Shown one piece after another: positions 1 to 11,191 of a DNA stretch of 64,000 nt; position 1 is the first letter of the stretch, and every line of letters starts with the position of its first letter. The DNA comes from Robiginitalea sp. (GTDB lineage Bacteria > Bacteroidota > Bacteroidia > Flavobacteriales > Flavobacteriaceae): assembly GCA_024642005.1 (NCBI GenBank), contig JAHECA010000012.1:1-64000 (forward strand). Direction: 5' to 3'. The translations under genes were made by a program, and so were the position numbers. The notes under the pieces are model-generated. The model had not been told where the DNA came from and searched no databases. It was given only the letters and a program-made list of their open reading frames with translations.

Positions 1-511
1 AGTCAAAGCTGTCCTCGCCCATAAAGTCAACATCGGGGGTATAGGTTACCGTGTCGTCGCTCGGGTCGTCGGGCGTACCGTTGTCGTTAACCGTAACGGT
101 GCCGTTTGCCGGGTCGGTCACTGTCAGGGTGCCTGCCGTGGGTACGTTCGTATCGTTGGCCAGCACATCGATCTCGACGGCCAGGTTCACTTCCGTATAG
201 GCCTCGTCGTCTTCGGCCTGCGGGAGCGTGCCCGTTTCAACCACCGTTACCGATACCGTGGCCGTGTCGCAGCCTCCGCCGATCCTGCACAGGGTATAGT
301 CAAAGCTGTCCTCGCCCATAAAGTCAACATCGGGGGTATAGGTTACCGTGTCGTCGCTCGGGTCGTCGGGCGTGCCGTTGTCGTTTACAGTAGCCGTGCC
401 GTTTGCCGGGTCGGTCACCGTCAGGGTGCCTGCCGTGGGTACGTTCGTATCGTTGGCCAGCACATCGATCTCGACGGCCAGGTTCACTTCCGTATAGGCC
501 TCGTCGTCTTC
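1..511 (-). repeat. Tandem 297-bp (99-codon) near-identical coding repeats
   Basis: The sequence from position 1 recurs at 298, a period of 297 bp that keeps the reading frame. The aligned parts (1-214 and 298-511) differ only at scattered sites, most of them around positions 77-96 versus 374-393. Each unit encodes one cadherin-like domain. The array starts at about 511 and continues past the left edge, so the copy number is unknown. Near identity at DNA level points to recent duplication or gene conversion, and makes the array prone to slippage and assembly collapse. Confidence 0.9.
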
Positions 512-1903
512 GGCCCTCGGATACGTACTACTGGGGGTATCAGGGTCCAGGTAATCCGGCGTTCCGTCCCCATCGGCATCGTCGTTTGTGGGGTCTCCGT
601 CACCGTCGGCATCTTCGTCAGGGGTGGGCACCCCGTCTCCGTCGTCGTCAATATCGCGGTAATTCACATCTTCGGTGCCGTCGGTATCGGGCAGGTCTGT
701 GGCCGGGTCGTCTATTTCGTCGTTCACATCAAAACCGTCGTTCGCATCAGCGCCCTCGTACCCGTTGTCAAGGCCGTCGCCATCGGTGTCGCTGCCGGTG
801 AAAGTCCAGTCAGGCTGACCGTCAAAGTTGAAGTCGTTGCCCTCGTTGTTGTCGGGAATCAGGTCGTTATCTGTATCGTTGTCAAGGTAGTCGGGAGCAT
901 CGGTCCCATCGGTATTCTCAGGAGTAATGCCTGCATTGCCCGACCCCTCGTAGGCGTCGTCAAGTCCGTCCCCGTCTGAATCGGAGCCGCTCGGGGGCAC
1001 ATAGCCCGCGGTAGGCTGGCCTTCCACGTTGTCGGGGATGCCGTCGTTGTCGGAGTCGATATCGCGGAAGTCCGGCTTGCCGTCCTTATCGGAATCAACC
1101 GGTTTGCACCCGCAAAGCTCATCCGTATCATATTGGTCGTCCAGGCCATCGTGGTTCGAATCGATCCCACTGGGTGCGTGATAATCGAGGTAGTCCTGGG
1201 CCTCAATATTGTCGAGGATCCCATCATGGTCCGTATCGATATCCCGATAATCGGGGTGGGCATCGCCGTCTGTATCCTTCGGGGCGAGGCCACTGCCCTC
1301 CCCCGGGTAATTTTCGTATGCATCGTCGAGTCCGTTGCCGTCTGTGTCAACCCTGCTGGGTTTTTTGTATCCGGCAGTGGGCTGGGCCTCCAAGTTGTCA
1401 TGGATGCCGTCTGCGTCTGAATCAATATCGCGGAAATCCGGAATCCCGTCCAGGTCGGTATCAACCGGGATCAACCCCTCGCAACTTCCCGGGGAGGCTT
1501 CATAAGCGTCATCCAGGCCGTTCCCATCAGAATCAATGCCCGAGGGGGCCACATAGGCCAGGTTTAACTGGGCCTCAATATTATCGATAAGGCCATCGTT
1601 GTCAGAATCGATATCGAGGTAGTCTGGCACACCATCCCTGTCGGTATCTGTCGGGGAGGTATGGCATTGGTTGTCACCGTCTAAATTAGCGTCTTCCCGG
1701 CTATCAATGATGCCATCGTTATCGTCGTCTATGTCGACATTATCGGGTACGCCATCGTTGTCCGTGTCTGGATTCGGCATTTCAACCCGGGGAGCCGGCA
1801 TAGCCGAAAAAGCCGCTGCCGGGGCAATGCAGAGCGAACCGAACGTAAAAATCAGAACACCAAGGTGTTTTGGAAAATTTAGGTGTAGGTAAAGGTTTTC
1901 CAT
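1..1903 (-). CDS. Large secreted TSP3-repeat / cadherin-like repeat protein, C-terminus beyond left edge
   Basis: Reading from an ATG at 1903, the frame stays open for 634 codons to the window edge, so only the N-terminal part is present. Residues 1 to about 34 form a signal peptide ending in an Ala-rich stretch. Residues about 45-520 are an acidic series of thrombospondin type 3-like calcium-binding repeats (DxDxDGxxD motifs, with alternating 'D-DNDG-PD' and 'GLDDAYE' units). After that come cadherin-like/Big_9-type domains of 99 residues beginning 'AEDDEAYTEV' and containing 'VLANDT' and 'YTPDVDFMGEDSFDY'. Such proteins in flavobacteria are usually type IX-secreted adhesins with a C-terminal sorting domain, which would lie outside the window. 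The function beyond surface exposure and Ca2+ binding is inference. Confidence 0.85.
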   Translation of the reverse strand, partial: MENLYLHLNFPKHLGVLIFTFGSLCIAPAAAFSAMPAPRVEMPNPDTDNDGVPDNVDIDDDNDGIIDSREDANLDGDNQCHTSPTDTDRDGVPDYLDIDSDNDGLIDNIEAQLNLAYVAPSGIDSDGNGLDDAYEASPGSCEGLIPVDTDLDGIPDFRDIDSDADGIHDNLEAQPTAGYKKPSRVDTDGNGLDDAYENYPGEGSGLAPKDTDGDAHPDYRDIDTDHDGILDNIEAQDYLDYHAPSGIDSNHDGLDDQYDTDELCGCKPVDSDKDGKPDFRDIDSDNDGIPDNVEGQPTAGYVPPSGSDSDGDGLDDAYEGSGNAGITPENTDGTDAPDYLDNDTDNDLIPDNNEGNDFNFDGQPDWTFTGSDTDGDGLDNGYEGADANDGFDVNDEIDDPATDLPDTDGTEDVNYRDIDDDGDGVPTPDEDADGDGDPTNDDADGDGTPDYLDPDTPSSTYPRAEDDEAYTEVNLAVEIDVLANDTNVPTAGTLTVTDPANGTATVNDNGTPDDPSDDTVTYTPDVDFMGEDSFDYTLCRIGGGCDTATVSVTVVETGTLPQAEDDEAYTEVNLAVEIDVLANDTNVPTAGTLTVTDPANGTVTVNDNGTPDDPSDDTVTYTPDVDFMGEDSFD

Positions 1904-2282
1904 ACGTGATGGTTTAGGGGTAAACGCGTCACCAAAATATAATTAAGCTATAGAGCAAAGTCGATTTGGGGCGACCTAATACCGTTGCAAGATAGCCCTA
2001 AAAACGGGAGTGGCCATAGGTGGTTTAACCTAAATTTGGTTTCTTCCTTCAAGCGCTTTTTTATTCGTCCAAATACAGTTTTCCAGCCCATTACACCTTC
2101 ATTCATAGTTGTATAACTGCGCTTGAACGGACAGGCAGAAATCAGGAAATCCGCAATTGTGTTCCGTTCGTCGATTCGTCCTTCCAGGTGAAAACAAGAC
2201 TGGGCAGTTCTGCCTTATTCGCGCCTTGTTTTGCTGCTAGAACGCCCGGTTTTTGGTATTTTTGCACAAATTTTATTCCCGA
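1904..2282. other. Gene-free interval between divergent adhesin gene and prfC
   Basis: No convincing coding frame lies in this interval. On the minus strand a weak promoter-like pair for the adhesin gene may lie at 1933-1959: TTTG, then about 14 bp, then an AT-rich TATATTTTG-like box. On the plus strand the prfC promoter lies at 2230-2264. The rest shows nothing I can name. Confidence 0.5.
2230..2264 (+). promoter_or_regulatory. Bacteroidetes-type promoter of prfC
   Basis: TTTG at 2230-2233 and TATTTTTG (TAnnTTTG class) at 2257-2264 are separated by 23 bp. Transcription would start near 2270, only about a dozen bases before the GTG at 2283. This places an upstream in-frame TTG (2253) inside the promoter and argues against it as the start codon. 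Confidence 0.6.
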
Positions 2283-3872
2283 GTGACATTCAAACAAGAA
2301 ATTGCCCGGCGCCGGACCTTCGGCATTATATCCCACCCCGATGCCGGGAAGACCACCCTGACAGAAAAGCTGCTCCTTTTTGGCGGTGCGATTCAGGAGG
2401 CCGGGGCGGTCAAAAGCAATAAAATAAAGAAAGGGGCTACCAGCGACTTCATGGAAATCGAGCGGCAGCGGGGTATTTCCGTGGCCACCTCGGTGCTGGC
2501 GTTCCTTTATAAAAATCACAAGATCAATATCCTGGATACCCCGGGACACAAAGATTTCGCCGAAGACACCTTTCGCACCCTTACGGCTGTTGACAGCGTG
2601 ATCGTGGTAATAGACGTGGCCAAAGGGGTGGAAGAACAGACCGAGAAACTAGTGGAGGTATGCCGCATGCGCAACATCCCCATGATCGTGTTTATCAACA
2701 AGCTCGACAGGGAGGGGCGCGACGCCTTCGACCTGCTCGACGAGGTGGAACAGAAGCTCGGGCTAACGGTAACCCCCCTGAGCTTTCCCATCGGCATGGG
2801 CTACGATTTCAAAGGTATTTACAACCTGTACGAGAAGAATATTAACCTCTTCAGCGGCTCCAGCAAGAAGAAGTTGGAAGAGACCATCTCCTTCGACGAC
2901 GTGTCGAACCCCGAGCTCGAAAAACTGATCGGCCCATCGTCGGCCCAAACCCTGCGCGACAACCTGGAACTGGTAGAGGGGGTGTACCCCGCCTTTGACC
3001 GCCAGGCGTACCTGCAGGGCCATCTGCAACCTGTTTTTTTCGGCTCAGCCCTGAACAATTTCGGCGTGCGCGAGTTGCTCGACTGCTTTGTGCAGATCGC
3101 GCCCCCGCCCCGCCCCAAAATGGCCGAGGAACGCCTGGTCGAGCCGTCTGAGACCCAGATGACGGGGTTTGTGTTCAAGATCCACGCCAATATGGACCCC
3201 AAGCACCGCGACCGGCTGGCCTTTGTGAAAATCGTTTCCGGGACCTTTGAGCGGAACAAACCCTACCTGCATGTCCGATTGAACAAACAGCTGAAGTTCT
3301 CGAGCCCGAACGCCTTTTTCGCCGAAAAAAAGGAGGTGGTCGACCAGTCTTTCCCGGGCGACATCGTGGGCCTGCACGACACGGGCAATTTCAAGATAGG
3401 CGATACCCTAACCGAGGGTGAAGTACTGCATTACAAAGGGATCCCCTCGTTTTCTCCCGAGCACTTCCGCTACATCAACAATGCCGACCCCATGAAAGCC
3501 AAGCAACTGGCCAAAGGCATCGACCAGCTCATGGACGAAGGGGTGGCCCAGCTGTTCACCCTCGAGCTTAACGGACGCATGGTAATCGGTACGGTGGGGG
3601 CCCTGCAATACGAGGTGATCCAGTACCGGCTCGAACACGAATACGGGGCCAAATGCACGTATGAACCCTTTCCGGTGCACAGGGCCTGCTGGGTGGAGCC
3701 GGAAGACCCAAAGAGCCCTGAATATCAGGAGTTTTTACGCGTAAAGCAGAAATTTCTGGCAACCGACAAGCGCGGGCAGCTGGTGTTCCTGGCCGATTCG
3801 GCTTTTTCGCTGCAAATGACGCGCGACAAATACCCGGGGGTAAAACTGCATTTTACGTCTGAATTCGAATAA
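2283..3872 (+). CDS. prfC: Peptide chain release factor 3
   Basis: RF3 is the translational GTPase that removes RF1/RF2 from the ribosome after termination. From the GTG start the protein is 529 aa, the usual length. The G1 loop HPDAGKTT is at residues 18-25, DTPGH at 85-89 and NKLD at 139-142. The RF3-specific stretch 'KIKKGATSDFMEIE' is intact, followed by domains II and III. The start was chosen because family members begin with 'FKQEI' just after the initiator, and because a TTG ten codons upstream falls in the promoter. The gene stands alone, with a 60-bp gap to the next plus-strand gene. Confidence 0.96.
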   Translation: MTFKQEIARRRTFGIISHPDAGKTTLTEKLLLFGGAIQEAGAVKSNKIKKGATSDFMEIERQRGISVATSVLAFLYKNHKINILDTPGHKDFAEDTFRTLTAVDSVIVVIDVAKGVEEQTEKLVEVCRMRNIPMIVFINKLDREGRDAFDLLDEVEQKLGLTVTPLSFPIGMGYDFKGIYNLYEKNINLFSGSSKKKLEETISFDDVSNPELEKLIGPSSAQTLRDNLELVEGVYPAFDRQAYLQGHLQPVFFGSALNNFGVRELLDCFVQIAPPPRPKMAEERLVEPSETQMTGFVFKIHANMDPKHRDRLAFVKIVSGTFERNKPYLHVRLNKQLKFSSPNAFFAEKKEVVDQSFPGDIVGLHDTGNFKIGDTLTEGEVLHYKGIPSFSPEHFRYINNADPMKAKQLAKGIDQLMDEGVAQLFTLELNGRMVIGTVGALQYEVIQYRLEHEYGAKCTYEPFPVHRACWVEPEDPKSPEYQEFLRVKQKFLATDKRGQLVFLADSAFSLQMTRDKYPGVKLHFTSEFE

Positions 3873-3932
3873 TCCCGCAAAGGGTTTAAAGCTACCCGGC
3901 CGGCTGCTCCGGCCCAAAAGGCATCCGATCCT

Positions 3933-4310
3933 ATGAAAAACAAGGGAAGCCTGGTATTTATCGTAACCCTGTCGCTGCTTATAGGGGGGCTGCATTTTGT
4001 GATCGGGCCGCACTACCAGGGCCCTTTCAGGCCATTCGTTACCGGCTACCTGATGGACCTGTTGCTGCCCATGGACGTTTACCTGCTCGCGCAGGTAGCC
4101 CTGCGCAAGGAATATTCCGTTTCCAAAAGCCGGCTGCTGGGCGCGCTGGGTACATTCGGCATAGGACTGGCAGTCGAAATCCTGCAGCTAAAGGGCGTTC
4201 CGCTGTTCGGCAGTACCTTCGACCCCGTCGACCTGCTGATGTATGCCCTGGGCACCGGCCTGGGTTTTGGAATCGACCGGACCCTGATCAGCCGTTGGGA
4301 GAAGCGGTAG
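3933..4310 (+). CDS. Small VanZ-like / DUF2809-type membrane protein
   Basis: This 125-aa protein has about four predicted membrane helices (roughly 7-27, 35-57, 70-90 and 98-118). It also has the motif pair typical of VanZ-like proteins: an E-x-x-Q ('VEILQLKG') followed by 'FDPVDLLMYALG'. The family has no firmly established biochemical role; in VanZ itself it is linked to teicoplanin resistance. It lies 60 bp after prfC and converges with the next gene, so it may be read from the prfC promoter. Confidence 0.7.
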   Translation: MKNKGSLVFIVTLSLLIGGLHFVIGPHYQGPFRPFVTGYLMDLLLPMDVYLLAQVALRKEYSVSKSRLLGALGTFGIGLAVEILQLKGVPLFGSTFDPVDLLMYALGTGLGFGIDRTLISRWEKR

Positions 4311-4314
4311 CTGC

Positions 4315-4683
4315 CTATTTCTTGAAGACGAAGTAAACGGCCAGTATCAGGAATACGGCTGCGATCCCGTGGTTGGGCCTTAGGGTCTCCGTTTTGAAAA
4401 AGATAACGGTAAAAAGCGCAAAAACCACCAGGGTAATTACTTCCTGCAATACCTTGAGCTCGACCAGGCTGTATGGGCCGCCATTGCCCTGGTAACCCAG
4501 CTTGTTGGCCGGCACCTGGAAAAGGTATTCGAATAGCGCAATTCCCCAGCTGATCAGGATAACCGCCAGCAGGCTGAGCTTGTTGAACCACTTCCATTCG
4601 GCAAACTTCAGGTGGCCGTACCAGGCCAGGGTCATGAAGGTGTTGCTGAACAGGAGTAAGACGATAGTGAAGATCCCTTTCAT
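4315..4683 (-). CDS. DMT-superfamily small membrane protein (DUF486)
   Basis: This 122-aa protein has four hydrophobic helices. The conserved features of DUF486 are visible: 'SNTFMTLAWYGHLKF' near the N-terminus, a central 'SWGIALFEYLFQVPANKLGY', and 'SLVELKVLQEVITLVVF'. Members resemble half-size drug/metabolite transporters, but the substrate is unknown. It converges with the preceding VanZ-like gene (4 bp between stop codons). No promoter of the TAnnTTTG class is obvious upstream. Confidence 0.85.
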   Translation of the reverse strand: MKGIFTIVLLLFSNTFMTLAWYGHLKFAEWKWFNKLSLLAVILISWGIALFEYLFQVPANKLGYQGNGGPYSLVELKVLQEVITLVVFALFTVIFFKTETLRPNHGIAAVFLILAVYFVFKK

Positions 4684-4855
4684 GGCTGCGGATTTTTGTG
4701 GCGCAAGTATACGCTTTTCGCCGGTTGCCGGGATGGGGCGCTGATAGGAAGTTGCTGGTTGGGTGCTTATCTTTTTTCCGGGGGTTGAGGGGCTTTATCC
4801 GCTAAGGTTTACTGTAAGGGCCTGCAAGACTGACCGGACACCTGGGAACGGGGCG

Positions 4856-4889
4856 GGCGGGCAGTGATTTCATGAGGCACCTGCCCGCC
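4856..4889 (-). terminator. GC-rich hairpin downstream of XRE regulator, weak terminator candidate
   Basis: GGCGGGCAG (4856-4864) and CTGCCCGCC (4881-4889) form a perfect 9-bp stem with a 16-base loop. It lies just after the stop codon of the minus-strand regulator at 4907. There is no T-run, so it may be an mRNA-stabilising hairpin rather than an intrinsic terminator. The rest of 4684-4906 shows nothing else. Confidence 0.35.
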
Positions 4890-4906
4890 TGCTTGCTGTT
4901 TGGTGC

Positions 4907-5098
4907 TTAAGCCAGGATAAAAACCTCCTCAATCGGCAATCCGAAGACTCTGGCAATGGCATGCGCCAGCTGAAGGGAGGGATTGTATTTGCCCTTTTCG
5001 AGGAAAACGATGGTCTCCCGCCTCACATTTACCTTGCGGGCCAGTTCTTCCTGGGTGAGGCCATCGCGGGCCCGGAGTTCCTTAATCCGTGTTCGCAT
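4907..5098 (-). CDS. Small XRE-family helix-turn-helix regulator
   Basis: From the ATG at 5098 the protein is 63 aa: '[20 protein letters not shown]', a compact Cro/C1-type HTH (helix 2-turn-helix 3 at about residues 13-35, '[12 protein letters not shown]'), then '[21 protein letters not shown]'. Upstream in-frame ATG codons exist, but they would translate the end of the preceding gene in another frame. The gene overlaps the 3' end of the membrane-protein gene by 17 bp, so the two are co-translated. The pairing of a tiny XRE protein with a small integral membrane protein is frequent in bacteria; the target is unknown. Confidence 0.85.
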   Translation of the reverse strand: MRTRIKELRARDGLTQEELARKVNVRRETIVFLEKGKYNPSLQLAHAIARVFGLPIEEVFILA

Positions 5099-5495
5099 CC
5101 CGCACCCCGGTTTTGGAGTAGTAGATCCAGAACCCCACAAAGAGGACCCCCATGCCAAGCAGGCCAACCCCCACGGGTAATTCAGGGCGAAGTTCGGAAT
5201 CCACCGCGAAGATCGCTATAAACATCCACAGGTAAAACGATCCCGAAAAGGCGCTGGCCGCCGCTTTGAGTTTAATTTGCTGGCTCAGCTCGTCCTCGGC
5301 GGGCAGGCCGCGTTTCTGATCCCGGATGCGGCGCTTCCCGATCACGAAACTGAAAATTACCACCAGAAGCACCAGGGCAGCGATCGCGTACTCGGTCAGA
5401 GTCAGGGGCTCGCTTTGGGCATAAAGCCACAGGGCTACCGAAAACGAAACCGTTCCGGCCAGCACGAGTATAAGGGCAGTGCGCGTATTTTTCAT
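5082..5495 (-). CDS. Four-helix membrane protein paired with XRE regulator
   Basis: This 137-aa protein has hydrophobic segments at about 7-27, 33-53, 83-100 and 106-125. The charged loop between the second and third reads '[26 protein letters not shown]'. The composition resembles DUF2178-like proteins that are commonly encoded beside short XRE regulators. It is first in a two-gene minus-strand operon with the regulator overlapping its 3' end. I cannot assign a function; sensing or regulating the partner at the membrane is only an inference from context. Confidence 0.75.
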   Translation of the reverse strand: MKNTRTALILVLAGTVSFSVALWLYAQSEPLTLTEYAIAALVLLVVIFSFVIGKRRIRDQKRGLPAEDELSQQIKLKAAASAFSGSFYLWMFIAIFAVDSELRPELPVGVGLLGMGVLFVGFWIYYSKTGVRDANTD

Positions 5496-5596
5496 CTTAT
5501 AATGTTATTTATTTCTAACACTAAGTTAGATATATTTAACTATATGTGCAACAATTAAGGAAACTATTGGGTGTGTACCAAAGGAAACCCGGCTCG

Positions 5597-6363
5597 TCAG
5601 TTTGCCGGGGATGCTACCAGTACCTGGTCCATCTTTATCGCCAGAGAGCCCCCGATGAACACACTGTTGTCATCCGATCCGCCCTCCGAACGGAATACCG
5701 GGTAGCAACTGCCCATCCAGCGCATTTCCAGCCGGCAGACATGAGCCGGGGCCGGTGCATAATCCAGGTTCCACGACACCCCTGTGGTGCGAAAACCATT
5801 CGTGTCGCTCACGGGGATGATCGCCCCCGCTGCATCCTGGTAATATTCCAGCCGCACCCCGGCGAGGTAATACGGACTGCTTTCGGTCGACAGCGAGCGG
5901 GTCAATGTCCAGTTATCCATGGAAACCGCGCTCTCAAAGCCCAGGTGAGAGGGCAGAACACCGGCGTCGATCCAAAGGGTGTTGCCCCGGTTAAGGGCCA
6001 GGCCCGCCCAGGCCTCGAACACATTTCGGAGCACGCCGGGTTCTGCCTGGTAGTTGTCGTTGGCGTAGGTCCCTGCTTGCAGTGTAAACCGCGCCCGGTA
6101 CCTGGCATGGTCCAGATGCAGGCCCAACAGCCCCAGGTTCAGGTTGATCTCGTTGTGGCGGTTATGATTGAAGAAGAATGCCTGCCGGTAGGGACCATCC
6201 GGTTTATTAAATCATACACATAAAAGACATCTGCGAAGCCGTGAACGCCCATCGAGGGAGGCTCCTTCCAGGCCTCGTCGGATTGGGCGGGGAGGTCGTA
6301 TGCACTGGCCCAGAAAAACAGAAGGGCCAAACTGCGCGATGGCCATTTTGACAGCAGTTGCAT
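5597..6363 (-). pseudogene. Decayed OmpL-like porin (BBP2-type outer-membrane beta-barrel)
   Basis: Two frames together encode one family member. 6363 to about 6210 gives a signal peptide ending 'DLPAQ' and 'VHGFADVFYVYDL'. The second frame gives 'NKPDGPYRQAFFFNHNRHNE', 'LQAGTYANDNYQAEPGVL', 'GVLPSHLGFESAVSMDNWTL' and 'SSPYY'. Adding one base in the AAA run at 6209-6211 (TTT on the coding strand) restores 'YDFNKPDG', the family sequence. A second lesion is a deletion: around 5841-5866 'SSPYYLAGVRLEYYQD' passes directly into the C-terminal part ('IIPVSDTNGFRTTG'). The roughly 150 residues of barrel normally between them are missing, so both together are incompatible with a working barrel. The tail after 'SLAIKM' is also about ten residues longer than usual. 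Confidence 0.8.
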
Positions 6364-6455
6364 TTTTCAGGCTCTGGATTAGCGTATAGTTAATATAGTG
6401 GTAATCCAGCGAATTTACGCCATCAGGCGCTGGTGGTCTTAGTGCAGCGTAAATC

Positions 6456-6479
6456 AAAACCGCGCCTCACGGCGCAGTT
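6456..6479 (-). terminator. Probable terminator of the DUF3467 gene
   Basis: On the minus strand, just after the DUF3467 stop, AAC-x-GCGCC and GGCGC-x-GTT form a stem with a GTGA/TCAC loop (6460-6479, one mismatch). It is followed by TTTT and an AT-rich tract. The plus strand also reads into a T-run (from 6478), so it could act in both directions. Confidence 0.55.
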
Positions 6480-6485
6480 ATTTTT

Positions 6486-6803
6486 TTAAGCTTCCCCAGT
6501 GGGCCCGAAATTCAGGGGAATCGGAGGCTGGTCGTAATCCTTGATATTGCCGTGGGCCTGCTCGAACCGCTGCACATTTTCTCCCAGCGCCTTCAGGAAT
6601 TTCTTGGCGTGCTGGGGGGTCAAAATGATGCGGCTCTGTACCTTGGCCTTAGGCCGGCCAGGCATGATACTGATAAAATCGATCACGAATTCCGAGACCG
6701 AATGGTTGATGATGGCCAGGTTCGAATAAGTGCCTTCGGCGGTCTTTTCGTCCAGTTCGATGTTGATCTGTTTCTGCTGGGATTTTTCCGGAGTGTCTGC
6801 CAT
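6486..6803 (-). CDS. DUF3467 protein next to rpoC
   Basis: This 105-aa soluble protein matches the DUF3467 family: 'INIELDEKTAEGTYSNLAIINHS' at about 13-36, then 'EFVIDFISIMPGRPKAKVQSRIILTPQHAKKFL'. The ATG at 6803 is 49 bp from the rpoC stop. The gene is a standard rpoC neighbour in flavobacteria but its role is unknown. A strong hairpin terminator lies between it and rpoC, so expression must come from read-through or from a promoter that I could not identify. Confidence 0.85.
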   Translation of the reverse strand: MADTPEKSQQKQINIELDEKTAEGTYSNLAIINHSVSEFVIDFISIMPGRPKAKVQSRIILTPQHAKKFLKALGENVQRFEQAHGNIKDYDQPPIPLNFGPTGEA

Positions 6804-6816
6804 GGTGCTGTGAATT

Positions 6817-6844
6817 AAAAACCCCGGCCAGAAGCCGGGGTTTT
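6817..6844 (-). terminator. Strong intrinsic terminator after rpoC
   Basis: AAAACCCCGGC (6818-6828) and GCCGGGGTTTT (6834-6844) form an 11-bp stem with a 5-base loop. T-runs flank it on both strands. It directly follows the rpoC stop (6853) and ends 14 bp before the DUF3467 start. Confidence 0.85.
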
Positions 6845-6852
6845 CAAAAGAT

Positions 6853-11151
<4,299 letters not shown>

Positions 11152-11191
11152 TACAGTATGGTACTAAAATTAGTTGTGTGGTGTTTACAGC

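Noticed and set aside
106-1590. Several plus-strand frames and one minus-strand frame within the left-edge repeats
   Set aside because: They are other-frame readings of the repetitive, GC-rich adhesin gene; their products are Arg/Pro/Ser-rich low-complexity sequences with no family resemblance.
2253-2282. TTG start extending prfC by ten codons
   Set aside because: It lies within or at the promoter -7 box (2257-2264), and homologous RF3 proteins start at the 'FKQEI' segment right after the GTG.
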